Below are positions 1-11,986 of a stretch of DNA of 64,000 bases, piece after piece. Within the stretch, counting starts at the first letter, position 1, and each line of letters starts with the position of its first letter. The position numbers and the translations under genes are program-made. Source of the DNA: Ephemerocybe angulata (lineage: Eukaryota; Basidiomycota; Agaricomycetes; Agaricales; Psathyrellaceae); assembly GCA_013368325.1 (NCBI GenBank), contig JAACJK010000109.1:62001-126000 (forward strand), read 5' to 3'. The notes below the pieces were generated by a model. The model worked only from the letters and a program-made list of their open reading frames with translations. It did no database searches and was not told where the DNA came from.

Positions 1-749
1 AGCCGTCGGAAGGGGAGGGAACAGGAGGGAGGGCTGGGCACACGTCTGGGCAATCGATGCAGCTGCATCGGCTGAGGAGGTCTGGGTCGGAGCATTTCCT
101 CGGGGAGAGGTCGAGGGGAGAGAACTCGGGGGGTGTGGCGGAGGGGAAGTTAATTTGAAACGGACTCCCAACTGCTTTCTCTTCTCCCAAGTACTTGAAG
201 AAATCCGAGTAGTTCTTGGCGCCACCGCCAATGAGTTCCATTGCATACCCGTTGGTACTCGACACCTGCACGCTCTTGCAGCTATCATAGAAGCCCTGCC
301 CATTCTCCGGCGTCACGAAGAAATCGAGAGACTTGACAGCGTCTTTGCCGGATTGAGTCTTCTGAAGCGCGGTGATATTGACAAACGAGGCTTGGTTGGG
401 GGAGCAAGTGAAGGAGCAGAAGAAGGACCTGAAGTTGTTCCTGCATGCTGGACAAGCTGAGATGAGGCCATCGACTTGGCCGAAGTTGGCCTGCAGCGAT
501 TCGACCTGGTCTTTCAAACAGCATACGGGTCCTTCGGCGAATTCAGCGCCACAAACATCAACGAGTAGGTCCCGAGTAGCACTATCAGGCTATAGAGAGA
601 GGTTAGTCCCGAGCCGGCGCGTATACGAGACGCCCTACCTCGGAGGGGGGGCCGTCATAGGGGCAAGGCAGGTCCTTTCCAAAGAAACCCTTCTTGCCGC
701 AAGAGCCTTGCATGGCGCACTGGCCAGTACCAGTCTTCGCGACGTCCAT
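1..749 (-). CDS. NPC1-type sterol transporter, N-terminal part (runs off window)
   Basis: Partial gene encoding the N-terminal, sterol-binding luminal domain of a Niemann-Pick C1/Ncr1 protein, which moves sterol out of the vacuole or lysosome. The translation from 749 downward is Cys-rich: CAMQGSCG, FGKDLPCPYDGPP, then after an intron (638..582, acceptor ATAG) VCGAEF, PVCCL, ISACPACRNNF, FFCSFTCSPNQ and SRCSCIDCPDVC, which follow the NPC1 cysteine pattern and spacing. The start is unsure: an in-frame ATG lies at 749, but it is not followed by a signal peptide, so an upstream exon probably supplies one. The transmembrane and sterol-sensing parts lie beyond position 1. It is divergent to DPH1, with about 220 bp between the starts. 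Confidence 0.85.
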
Positions 750-967
750 CCTTCGAGGACAAGCGAATTCGTCGTCTCAGATATAGTCTTCCAGATGAGA
801 AATGGGTATGCAGGGAGCGGTGGGTTGAGGGAAGGTGCAAGTGACGCGATTCCCCCCACCGCGATGTCATGTTCCCCCGACGGCTATCCACGTGGGTGGC
901 ATCAAATGCAGTACTTGTTTGGCGGCTCTCGTTCTTCGACAATCTAATCTTCGCTTCGTCCCTCAAA

Positions 968-2711
968 ATGTCCGAGCCCGCGGTCCCAAAGGCTTCCTCG
1001 AGCGCCGCAAAGCCCAAGAAAAGATTTGTTGGAAGCAAGTCTGCCAAGCCATCCAAGCCCGGCGTCAAGCACGTCGTGGGCAACCAAATTCCCTCAGAAA
1101 TTCTCCAGGACGAACATATCAACGCCGCCATCAAGCAGCTCCCTTCCAACTACTCTTTCGAAATCCACAAAACTATCCACCATGTACGGAAGAATGAGGC
1201 CAAGATGGTTGCTTTGCAGATGCCAGAGGGCCTTCAGATGTTTGCTTGCACAATAGCAGATATCATTGAAAGGTGCGCCAGTTCTTCCGCTAGTTCTGGC
1301 CAAACATCGAGTTCTTTCGCCCTGGTAGGTTCACCGACGCTCTAACAGTTATAATGGGAGACGTCACATACGGAGCTTGCTGTATTGATGATTATACCGC
1401 CGTCGCCTTGGGATGTGACATGCTTGTCCACTATGGCCACAGTTGTCTAGGTGAGTCAAGCCTCCTCTTCTCCCGTAACTGCACCTACATGAAGAGCCGT
1501 AGTGCCCATGAACGTCACGACTATCAAGACTCTCTATATCTTTGTCGAAATCGGTATAGATTCAGTCCATTTGGTAGACACCATCCGTTCCAACTTCCCG
1601 GATGATCGAGACACCTTTTACGAAACACTCCTCGACTCTGAAGAGTCACGAAGCCAAATACCAGCCGGTTCTGCCATCGGACCAACATCCCACCTTCGTA
1701 TCGAGGACAGCGAACATAGGTCGGCCGAAGACCCATCCCCCTACTCGTCTGCGGTGGTCACCGCTAAGCGACCCACGAAGCTGGCTCTCGTCTCCACCAT
1801 ACAATTCGTAGCGGCCCTCCAGCGCCTAAAAGAGGACTTGGCCTCAGAAGCTCCCGAAGATGACGCACCCGAGTCGACCCATACAACGAAGCGGAGAAGA
1901 TGGCGCGGGAAGTACGAAGCAACCATCCCTCAAGCAAGGCCACTTTCTCCAGGAGAAATCCTTGGGTGTACCGCTCCAACCCTGTCGGACGTCGACGCCC
2001 TAATGTACATACGCATGTCCTTTTCCTCTATGCTCTGTACTCAACTCTCCTCTCAACAGATACCTTGGCGATGGACGGTTCCATCTCGAGTCTATCATGA
2101 TTATGAACCCCACCATCCCCGCTTTCCGCTACGACCCCTACTCCAAAAAGCTGACTCGAGAGCGCTACGATCACTACGAGATGCAGAGTATTCGACACGA
2201 TGCTGTTCAGACCGCACGGAAGAGCATATCAGCATTCTCCGAAGACTTGAAATCAGAGGGAGAGGCACCCCTCTGGGGCGTTATCTTAGGGACTTTAGGA
2301 CGACAGGGGAATCTCAAACAAATGCAGGTTCGTATGGCAGTCTCATGCCCCGCATATCTAATCTGACGGTATCTTCAGGCTATCACGCACCAGCTTGAAG
2401 CGTCGAACACGCCAATACCTTACATTCAGATTCTCCTTTCAGAACTATCGCCTGCCAAATTAGCCCTCTTCAATCCACACGTCTCAACGTTCATCCAAAC
2501 ATCATGCCCACGACTTTCCATCGACTGGGGATATGCCTTTGAACGCCCTCTTCTTAGCCCGTACGAAACAGCTGTGGCGGTGGGGAAGGCTGTTAGTTGG
2601 AGAGACGACAGCGTAGATGCAACGGAAGCAAAACGTCTGGGCCACTACCCAATGGATTTCTACTCGGCAGGGACACCGTGGGCCGTTTCTCGAGCTAAAG
2701 GAGAGTTCTGA
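968..2711 (+). CDS. DPH1: Diphthamide biosynthesis protein 1 (2-(3-amino-3-carboxypropyl)histidine synthase subunit 1)
   Basis: Cytosolic radical-SAM-like enzyme subunit that, with Dph2, transfers the aminocarboxypropyl group of SAM to a histidine of elongation factor 2, the first step of diphthamide synthesis. Exons 968..1272, 1329..1450, 1503..2004, 2060..2327 and 2379..2711 join to 509 aa with all junctions GT-AG and in phase. Visible family motifs: [63 protein letters not shown] and the C-terminal [13 protein letters not shown]. The three cysteines expected to hold the 4Fe-4S cluster lie in GACC, GHSC and TSCPR. The third exon carries a low-complexity loop of about 100 residues rich in E, D, S and R. 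The gene is convergent with enolase; the stop codons are about 165 bp apart. Confidence 0.95.
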
Positions 2712-2874
2712 TATATCTGTAAGCCCAAACTTCCTCCAAACGCTCTCCCCTCTGATCCAGTTTCATTCGGTTCGAATTTCAAGTCTTTCGAGCCCTCCAA
2801 AATGTACAACAGAATACTATACAGTCCGATCGCAGTCACATCCCAGAGCTTGGTCGTCCACCATCCGAACATGT

Positions 2875-4530
<1,656 letters not shown>

Positions 4531-4829
4531 TCTGGCTAAGACGAAGAAACTGAGAGGAAAAAGAGTGGGCGGTTTCGTTCTAATACTTGACCAATGGACA
4601 TGTTTCTCACGGATACTTTCTCTCCTTCGGTAGATGTCAATATTAGACGACTTCAGAGCAATCGACGTCATCCGCGACACATACCTTGCTTCAAAAGAAT
4701 GACGACTCCTTCCACCGTAATTGGTAACCTCCCAACCTTCAAATGTTTTCTGAGGTGAATGCGGGTGAAGACCTGTTTGGATCTACATGGGACGTCCAGC
4801 TCCTCGCCGTACACTTTTCATGAGCTCAA

Positions 4830-5770
4830 CTCCATGTAGAGCCTCATAGCAGAGCGCGTGGACGCCACTGCATTTGCCACTCGCTCACTTCACGTCGGCA
4901 CTGGGCAATAGCCGTGTTCTCGGTCGTGCCACAGACATAATACATGGTTTTGGGCCACCATATCAGTTGGGCGCTAAAACTCGCTAAAAGCAGGACATTT
5001 AGCAGGGCTAGCATTTCATCGACTCCAGAAACCCCCCGGATAGCCGCTGAAAGTGCCTTCCTGTTCAATGAACGGATGCGCATGCCTATCGAGGGGGCTG
5101 TCTTTGAGACGGTGTGGCACATCTCCGTTCCCATCTTCATACCTCGATGAAGCCCAAGACGTCAGGAGCCCTGAGCGTGAACTCCTAGGACGCAAACTTA
5201 TTTCCGGAGGTCAATCCTGCGCTGCGCCTTGAGGTAAGGCGTGAGCAGCATCGACAACAGGCTCCCAGAGTTCCTCGAGATAATCAAGGCATTGCTTGTC
5301 CAACGAAACACCCTTTTCGTCGGCGTCAGCACACGCCTCCGCAAGCAAGGCGCCGAGAATGGCGTTCGCTCGCCTCATTTTCCCTCCATTGAGGGTGCCT
5401 TCATGAGGAAGCCCTCGTTGTATTGCCTTTGGGTCATCTCTGAGACCCGTCTCCAATGAGAAGCTTTGGCCTCTAGTAGAACTTCGCTCAGCTTTGCTGG
5501 AACCTGCTCCATGCGGGGCGTTAGTTTGGGCGACAGAATGAAGGCGTAGTATCATACCCTTCCTCCATCAGCGTTCTTGTCTCCGTCTCGCAGCTCCACT
5601 GCCTCGTAGACTCCGGTCGAGGTGCCTAGAGGCACGGAGGCTCTAAACCGACCTGCGCGGTAGCATAGGCTGGAGTCACTCTTGTTCAACTAATGGAGGC
5701 TGGAGGTCTCCTTTCTCCGTGAACGAGTTTATCTCGACTGTCGGGTAACCTCGCGAGCCATATATCTATT
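4830..5770 (-). pseudogene. Degenerate second enolase copy
   Basis: Reading the minus strand downward from about 5765 gives, in order, enolase fragments: SRGYPTVEINSFTEKG, then [20 protein letters not shown], then EGTLNGGKMRRANAILGALL with DEKGVSLDK, then SGNKFAS followed by a stop and EFTL, then MKMGTEMCHTVSK, and finally GTTENTAIAQC. These match, in colinear order, the blocks of the intact enolase just downstream, but they lie in different frames and are separated by stops and frameshifts. Whole blocks, including the metal-binding and signature regions, are missing or unrecognisable. No coding reading frame survives. It most likely arose by tandem duplication followed by decay. Exon 1 and the exact ends are not recognisable. 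Confidence 0.85.
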
Positions 5771-5830
5771 CGAGCGTTAGCATTGCATGACAGGGACGGT
5801 GGGCGCCTTCAAACCATCATGGCCGAAATA

Positions 5831-8800
5831 ATTGTCTAACGGATATGGCATTCGAAGGTGCAAAATAAACCGCGAAGAGGGGTTAGGAGAGGATAGAGGC
5901 TGCATTTCCTCATATCTAACCTATCTTCATCAAGACAACTTACTCACTCCACCGCTGTGGTATGGTCGACCGCAACGGCTAGACATCGACCCAAGCTCAA
6001 GGTCTAGCTCTCATTGATCAGGTGTGACGGTAAGCTTTAAAGGGGTATCGGTACGGGCCCGCCTATGACGATAGGAATCAAATCAGCGTCGATGGTACTA
6101 CGGCGCTACCTGAGTCACACCCGGTCCAGGGCAACCTAGATATGCTTACCGTACGCGCTTAAAAGGCGCTACTTCCGACCGAGCAACTGCCCATCGCGAG
6201 CTTGCGCGTCCCATCCATCCTTAAAATGGTCCCTATCGTATGCTTCCTAAATGAGGGTGCAAACCATCCGTTGCGCCGACGCTGAGCTATATCTGCGCGT
6301 CGCGCCTTGTTCTAACTATAGGATGCTTCGGCGTTTCGTAAACAGAACCTAGGAGAGACTCAGCGTGGCTCTCCTATTAAGCCTCACCCTTCTCGCAAGG
6401 GTGCTGCATCATCATCACCTTCTCATCATCGACGTTGCTTTGAGCACAATCGAGCTCTGAGGCCTGAGGCGCTAATACAAGTCGGCGATAGGCGTGTACT
6501 ATAAATAGGACTACCGCTTGCTGGGCGTCTAAATTTAGCGAGCGCAAGACGCATCAAGTGCTGATTTGTGCCTTGATTTGGGCGTACTTACCATTAGCGA
6601 GCTCCTTATGCCTCATTAATTGACGCGTCTCGCTTGCAGAACGCGGTTAGCCTTTAAGAGGGCGACGCTCTCTGCTGGATATAGAGCATGGCTAGGGACC
6701 TACCCTTTCTGGGCACCTCATCAAGCCTCGCTTTGTTAATATACGAGGGTTGGAAAGTGACGGGCTGTTTTTGCGCCACGGGTTCATGCGTCCACTGGGT
6801 TAAATTTATATCGGGCTTGATCCTGAACAGGAGCGATGCTGATTCTCATGTGCCAATACCACCAGTCCCTGCTGCCACCATTTATCAAATGCGCGCAATG
6901 CGCTCTGCAGCCTCACTGAGGCCCGCTCGGACACGTTATGACCTCGGCACTCCGTCGCGATTCCTCCTTCCGTATTAAGCACGGTTCCTTCCTCTTCCGG
7001 GTGCAGCCCCTCTCGCAATGAGAGCCTAAAAGTCAATTCGGACCCCAACAATCTGGCTCCTACCACGATACACCGATATTACACTCGTATATGATTGATG
7101 GCGATAGAAGGCTAGCAAGAGGCCTGTTGCCTAGGCGCAGCAGTGGCATATGCACCTGATTTTGTCGATCTTACTGGATTTGGTATGTTTTCGAGGCCGT
7201 GGGTGGCATCACAAATGAACCCTCTCCGCCGGTTCGTCGATGCTACTTTCAGTTAAAGAACCCTTCTGCGAACTAGGAAGGAGGGTGTGTTATATTAATT
7301 GGCGCCGAGGGCGGCTGTTCATTTTATGAGGACTGCATCGGTGGAGGGCCTACGAGCACTTCGCGGGAAGGGTGATGCTTTGACATTCCTTTTCGATGCT
7401 AAGCTCAGCCTGCGGCGGCGGTGGATTATGGAGACGTTTAATGTGATACTGGGAGGAATGCGGGGTAACTGTGGGCAAGGTCATGGGATAATTGCACGCA
7501 GCATCCATGCTACGGCGCGCGATCGCAATTGCCGCTGGACAACAGGAAAGCGTTCTTCGACCTCATCGACATGGCCACCAAGCACGCAATATTGTCGACG
7601 GCTACAATGACTCATATATAGATGTATAAGCGCTCACCGTTCCGCCCTCCGACTCCCCAAACGCCACTCAAGCTCCAGAGCCCTGGGGTTCGAAGCGTTG
7701 CCCATATCGGGCATGCCCGGCCCACTGGGTCGACCTCCCTCTATTTGGCGGACTATGATAACCACGCTCATGCGACGTTCACGCATGGCATATGTATTCC
7801 GAAGGTGTTCCTGGTTCTCCGAGTGATTCCTGTATCCTTGTATGTCTATTGAATGTTAGAATGTGTCCCTGTATGGTAGGAGGCGCCTGAGGCGTCCTGT
7901 TGTAGTTGGCTGATGATTGTTCTGTTCTCATGCAATCGATGGCTTGTCTCCGAGGACGGCTGGGGAGACGCTAGCAACGTAGAAACTGGGCCAGATGAGT
8001 GAAAGAGGAAAGTGAGGACCTGCATCGTCGAGCGAGTCGACGTCGGGGCGCTTAGCGCCCGCGGAATCAGCAATCAGGCATCGCAACATATGACGTCAAG
8101 CGCGTCGGGCGTTCGACGAGCTTAGCACAAGCTCGTACTATTTCTGAGGCAGGTGACAACATCCAATGGGTTCCAAGCCCCACACCTATCTATCATCCTT
8201 CCGGGCAGGACGCTAGTCCGATGTACTAAATTAAGTAGAGCGATACGCCCTCTGCTTCGTCGACAGTACACGTCTTCGAATGTACCTACTGACATCCATC
8301 CGCAGGGCACACTTACGGACACCGCTCGATAGCCGAAATCCCTCAGAAAGGGGCTGATTTGCGGTATTTACCAGCTCGGCGACCTGCGCTGCTACCGCCA
8401 CCCGATATCCGAGCCCTTCGTAGCTTCTCCTTGTTCCAAAGCTCGTCAGACAACACACGTTTGACAACTGGGAATGTTCCTAGCCCCATGAGCTTGAGGG
8501 AGTTTGTTCTGATAGTAGCGCAGAACGAGGTACATGTGCTAATTCACAAGTGGGCGATAAGATAAGGCGCTTGAATGGAATGCTGTTGAAGCCGCCCGTG
8601 GTGGGTACACAAAGGTAGGAAGAGCGGTCAGCTGGCGATGGCCGTTGGTTTGTCGTCCGTATGAGGTGGGTCGAATGAATTGAGAGCTGTTCCTGCTCCA
8701 CAAAAAGGCTCCAAAGGCAGTGGAAGAAAGGTTCGAGAATCTCGTAAATCACACTCCCACCCCAGAATTGAGTACGCCGCTAGGGTTTAGGAAAATTTTA

Positions 8801-9076
8801 ATGTGACTTTGTCGAGGGCGTAATCGCCATGCGCCCATTTGCTGGCGCGTTGCCGCTCGTTGCCTTGATAGGCAGGTCGGCGAGAGAAATGAAGAGGCTA
8901 AAAGGTGTACCATGGCGCTGGGTCAAATAGGCAGAGTTCAGAAGAGCGGCGAGCGCTAGAGGACAATGAAGAGGCGCTGTAGTACGCAGATTGTGTGACG
9001 ATCGAAAGGGACTGCCAATGTGGAAAGAAGTTACCGTGGAACAGACAGGGGCGGGTCAAAAAAGGACACCGGCGTG
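5831..9076. other. Gene-free stretch
   Basis: About 3.2 kb in which none of the open frames shows a domain, a splice-consistent continuation or codon patterns like the neighbours. Two adjacent perfect hairpins lie at 6351-6403. Motifs such as AGGCGC and GCGCCT recur, which might be remnants of decayed mobile DNA, but no transposase or terminal repeat is recognisable. Confidence 0.5.
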
Positions 9077-9562
9077 ATGGGACTCTTACCAGCAACCACA
9101 ATGGACAAGCAGAGCATCCACTTGACGATACCGCCGCGCATGTACCAGATACCCGCAATGGCGGTGGCCGTAGGGAGTGCAATAGGCATCATGCGAGGAG
9201 GACGAGCAGCGGGGCTACGGTTCCTGGCGGAAAACGCGCACCGACCGCCACGCACGGTGCAGGGGTGGTACTTTTACAAAAAGACGAAAAACTACCGGGT
9301 TATGCTCGGAGCGCTGCAGGGAGCGGCGAAGGAGGCGGGACGACTCGGAGCCATAACGGGCGGGTATGTGCTCCTGGAGGAGGGCATAAAGCGGACGGGA
9401 TTTGGGCCGTGGGCGGAAGTGGGTGCAGGAGCTGGGACCGGACTGCTGTTTGGGGCAGTGAATCGAGGAATATGGAAGCAGGCGGTTGTTCTGGGAGCAG
9501 TGATGGGCTGCTCTCTGAAGGGTCTGAATATGGCAAGAGGCTCCATGGATAAAAGTGTCTAG
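9077..9562 (+). CDS. Tim17/Tim22/Tim23-like small membrane protein
   Basis: Single-exon protein of about 153-161 aa. Two in-frame starts are possible, ATG 9077 and ATG 9101 (MDKQSIHLTIPP); the second has the better context. Four Gly/Ala-rich membrane segments are visible: AMAVAVGSAIGIM, GRLGAITGGYVLL, EVGAGAGTGLLFGA and AVVLGAVMGCSL. They have GxxxG-type packing motifs and the spacing of the Tim17/22/23 fold, which occurs in mitochondrial translocases, in complex I subunit NDUFA11 and in peroxisomal Pmp24. I cannot say which of these it corresponds to. The stop codon is only 26 bp before the first possible ATG of the Sch9 kinase gene on the same strand. Confidence 0.6.
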   Translation: MGLLPATTMDKQSIHLTIPPRMYQIPAMAVAVGSAIGIMRGGRAAGLRFLAENAHRPPRTVQGWYFYKKTKNYRVMLGALQGAAKEAGRLGAITGGYVLLEEGIKRTGFGPWAEVGAGAGTGLLFGAVNRGIWKQAVVLGAVMGCSLKGLNMARGSMDKSV

Positions 9563-9588
9563 CATACAGTTGAAACTTTGCGGCAACC

Positions 9589-11986
9589 ATGCTTTCCCTT
9601 CTCTTCAGTCGAATGGGCGAAAAGCCTTGTCTGCGCATCGCTCTGCCAGCCACCGTCCACCCTCTGATGGCACCCCACCGCACCGGTCCCACGCCCACCA
9701 CTCACCTCTCTCTGCATGACCCCTTTGACCAAATGCCCACCTCCGCCCTCACCACACAGATAAAGAAGTCCAGCTCGTCGTCCGGCTCGTCCTCGGCGCC
9801 CTCGCTCGCCTCCTCGCGCGGCCAGCTCCATGTCAAGCTCATCGCCGCCCGCGGCCTCGCCGTCCGCAACACCGCTGCACGGCCCTACGTCGTCGTCCAG
9901 TTCGAGCAGAACGAGTTCGTCAGCAGAGACCCCATTGACGAGGCCGACAAGGAGGTCAAGGGCACTCCCACCACCATCTCCCGCAACGTCTCCTTCGACC
10001 ATCGCCATCCGCCAGCGCCCCCCACCCCCGCAGCCCAACGCCCGCCCCAACCACCGACACCAGGCCTTTTTGGCCGCCTCTCTGCCCACAATCCCACATG
10101 GAAGCACCAGGTGTCTTTGTACGTCGCTCGTCGTCTTTTCCGCGATCCCCCGCTGACCGCTCCCCAGTGATGTCACCTCCGACGAGTCCGTCATCATCCT
10201 CAACGTCTACGACCGTGCCGCAGAGGACCAGGGCTTCCTCGGCCACCTCCAAATAAAGCCTGTCCTCGTCAACGACCACACCGTCGACCAGTGGTTCAAG
10301 TGAGTCATTTTTCTTATCGAGCTCCATCACCCTTACCAATCCACCCTCAGGCTCAAATCCGTCGGCGATGAGCCCGTTACTGGCGAGATTCGCGTCCAGA
10401 TTACCTACGAGCAGTATCAGACGAAGCACTCTATCACCCCCCGCGACTTCGAGTTCCTCAAGCTTATCGGTCGAGGCACTTTCGGCAAGGTCTTCCAGGT
10501 GCGCAAAAAGGACACCAAGCGTATCTATGCCATGAAGGTCCTCTCCAAGAAGGAAATCGTCGCCAAGAAGGAGGTCGCCCACACCATCGGCGAGCGCAAG
10601 ATCCTCCAGTACTCGTTATCGTGCCCCTTCCTCGTCGGTCTCAAGTTCTCTTTCCAGACCGACCAAGACCTCTATCTCGTGACCGATTTCAAGTCTGGCG
10701 GGGAGCTCTTCTGGCATCTGCAGCGAGAGACCCGATTTACGGAGGAGCGTGCCAAATTCTACATCGCTGAACTCATCCTCGCCCTGGAGCATCTCCACAA
10801 GCACAATATCGTCTATCGCGACCTCAAACCCGAAAATATCCTACTCGACGCCACCGGCCATGTTGCCCTGTGCGATTTCGGCTTGTCCAAGGCCGACCTC
10901 CGACCGGACGAGCTCACTACCACCTTCTGCGGCACCACCGAGTACCTCGCCCCCGAGATCCTGCTGGACGAGCAGGGCTACAGCAAAATCGTCGACTTCT
11001 GGAGTCTCGGCGTCTTGTTGTTCGAGATGTGTTGCGGGTGGAGCCCGTTCTACGCAGAGGATACTCAGCAAATGTACAAGAACATCTGTTTCGGCAAGAT
11101 TCGTTTCCCCAAAGGCGTTATCGGCGAAGACGGCAAGCTCTTTGTCAAGGGCCTCCTCAACCGAAACCCCAAGAACCGTCTGGGCGCTCAACGGGACGCT
11201 GCCGAGCTCAAGGAGCACCCCTTCTTCAAGAACATCGACTGGGAAGCTCTCGCAAACAAGCAGGTCACGCCTCCATTCAAGCCCGTCGTCGAATCTGACG
11301 AGTCGACGAACAACTTCGACCCCGAGTTCACGACTACGGATGTGCGGGAGGTTGGACTTCCGAAGGAGTACTTCGAGGGCGCGGCTGCCGCAGCCAAGCT
11401 GGACGAGGACGACCCTTCGGAAGACTGGGTTAGCCAGAGTCTATCACCCGGAGTTGCGAATGTCCACAACGGCCCGCTAGGGTGGGACTCCAAGTCCACC
11501 GGAGGCGCCGCGTACGCCGCCTTGTCATCGATATCCAACAACATCAGCTCAGGGACGAGTGCGGGCAGCAGCTCGAAGAGCATACAGATCCAGCCAAAGC
11601 GAAAGCGAAAGGAGAATTCACCCAGCGAGACGCCGCTGACATCGTCGATGCAGGAGAAGTTCAGAGGGTTCACGTACAGCGGAGAGCAGAGCTACGTTGC
11701 GCCGATGATGGCGCATATGGCTGCGAGGCACGCAAACGGGACGGGGACGACGAGCACCGGGTCGCCTTCGTCGTCGCGGTACGGCACCGCGAACGGTCTC
11801 AGCCGCGACGGGTCGGAAGCGGATGTTGCGTCGAGCTTTGGCGGCAGACGGAGGCGGAGGAGTAGCGAGAGCGACGAGGAGGGGAAGGAGAATGCGGATG
11901 GTGACGCCCCGTTAGAGGACTCCTCGAAACCTGCCGGCAGACTCGCGAACATGAGGAGCGGAGAGGAGGAGGATTACTTTTCATGA
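9589..11986 (+). CDS. SCH9: AGC-family protein kinase, Sch9/Sck type, with C2 domain
   Basis: Nutrient-signalling kinase acting downstream of TORC1. Exons 9589..10118, 10168..10299 and 10351..11986 give 765 aa. A C2 domain begins near residue 79 (QLHVKLIAARGL, YVVVQFEQNEFVS). The kinase domain follows from about residue 255: GRGTFGKVFQ loop, AMKVLSKKE with the ATP lysine, YRDLKPENILLD, CDFGLSKADL and the activation segment FCGTTEYLAPE. C2 plus this kinase sequence is the Sch9 layout of yeasts. A hydrophobic motif FRGFTY lies far downstream, after a long Ser/Gly-rich linker, and the tail is rich in charged residues (RRRRRSSESDEEGKEN). The start could instead be ATG 9667 (MAPHRTG), which would leave a more normal distance to the upstream gene. 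Confidence 0.93.

Noticed and set aside
7299..7852. Two consecutive plus-strand open frames
   Set aside because: No family pattern in any frame and no plausible intron joining them.
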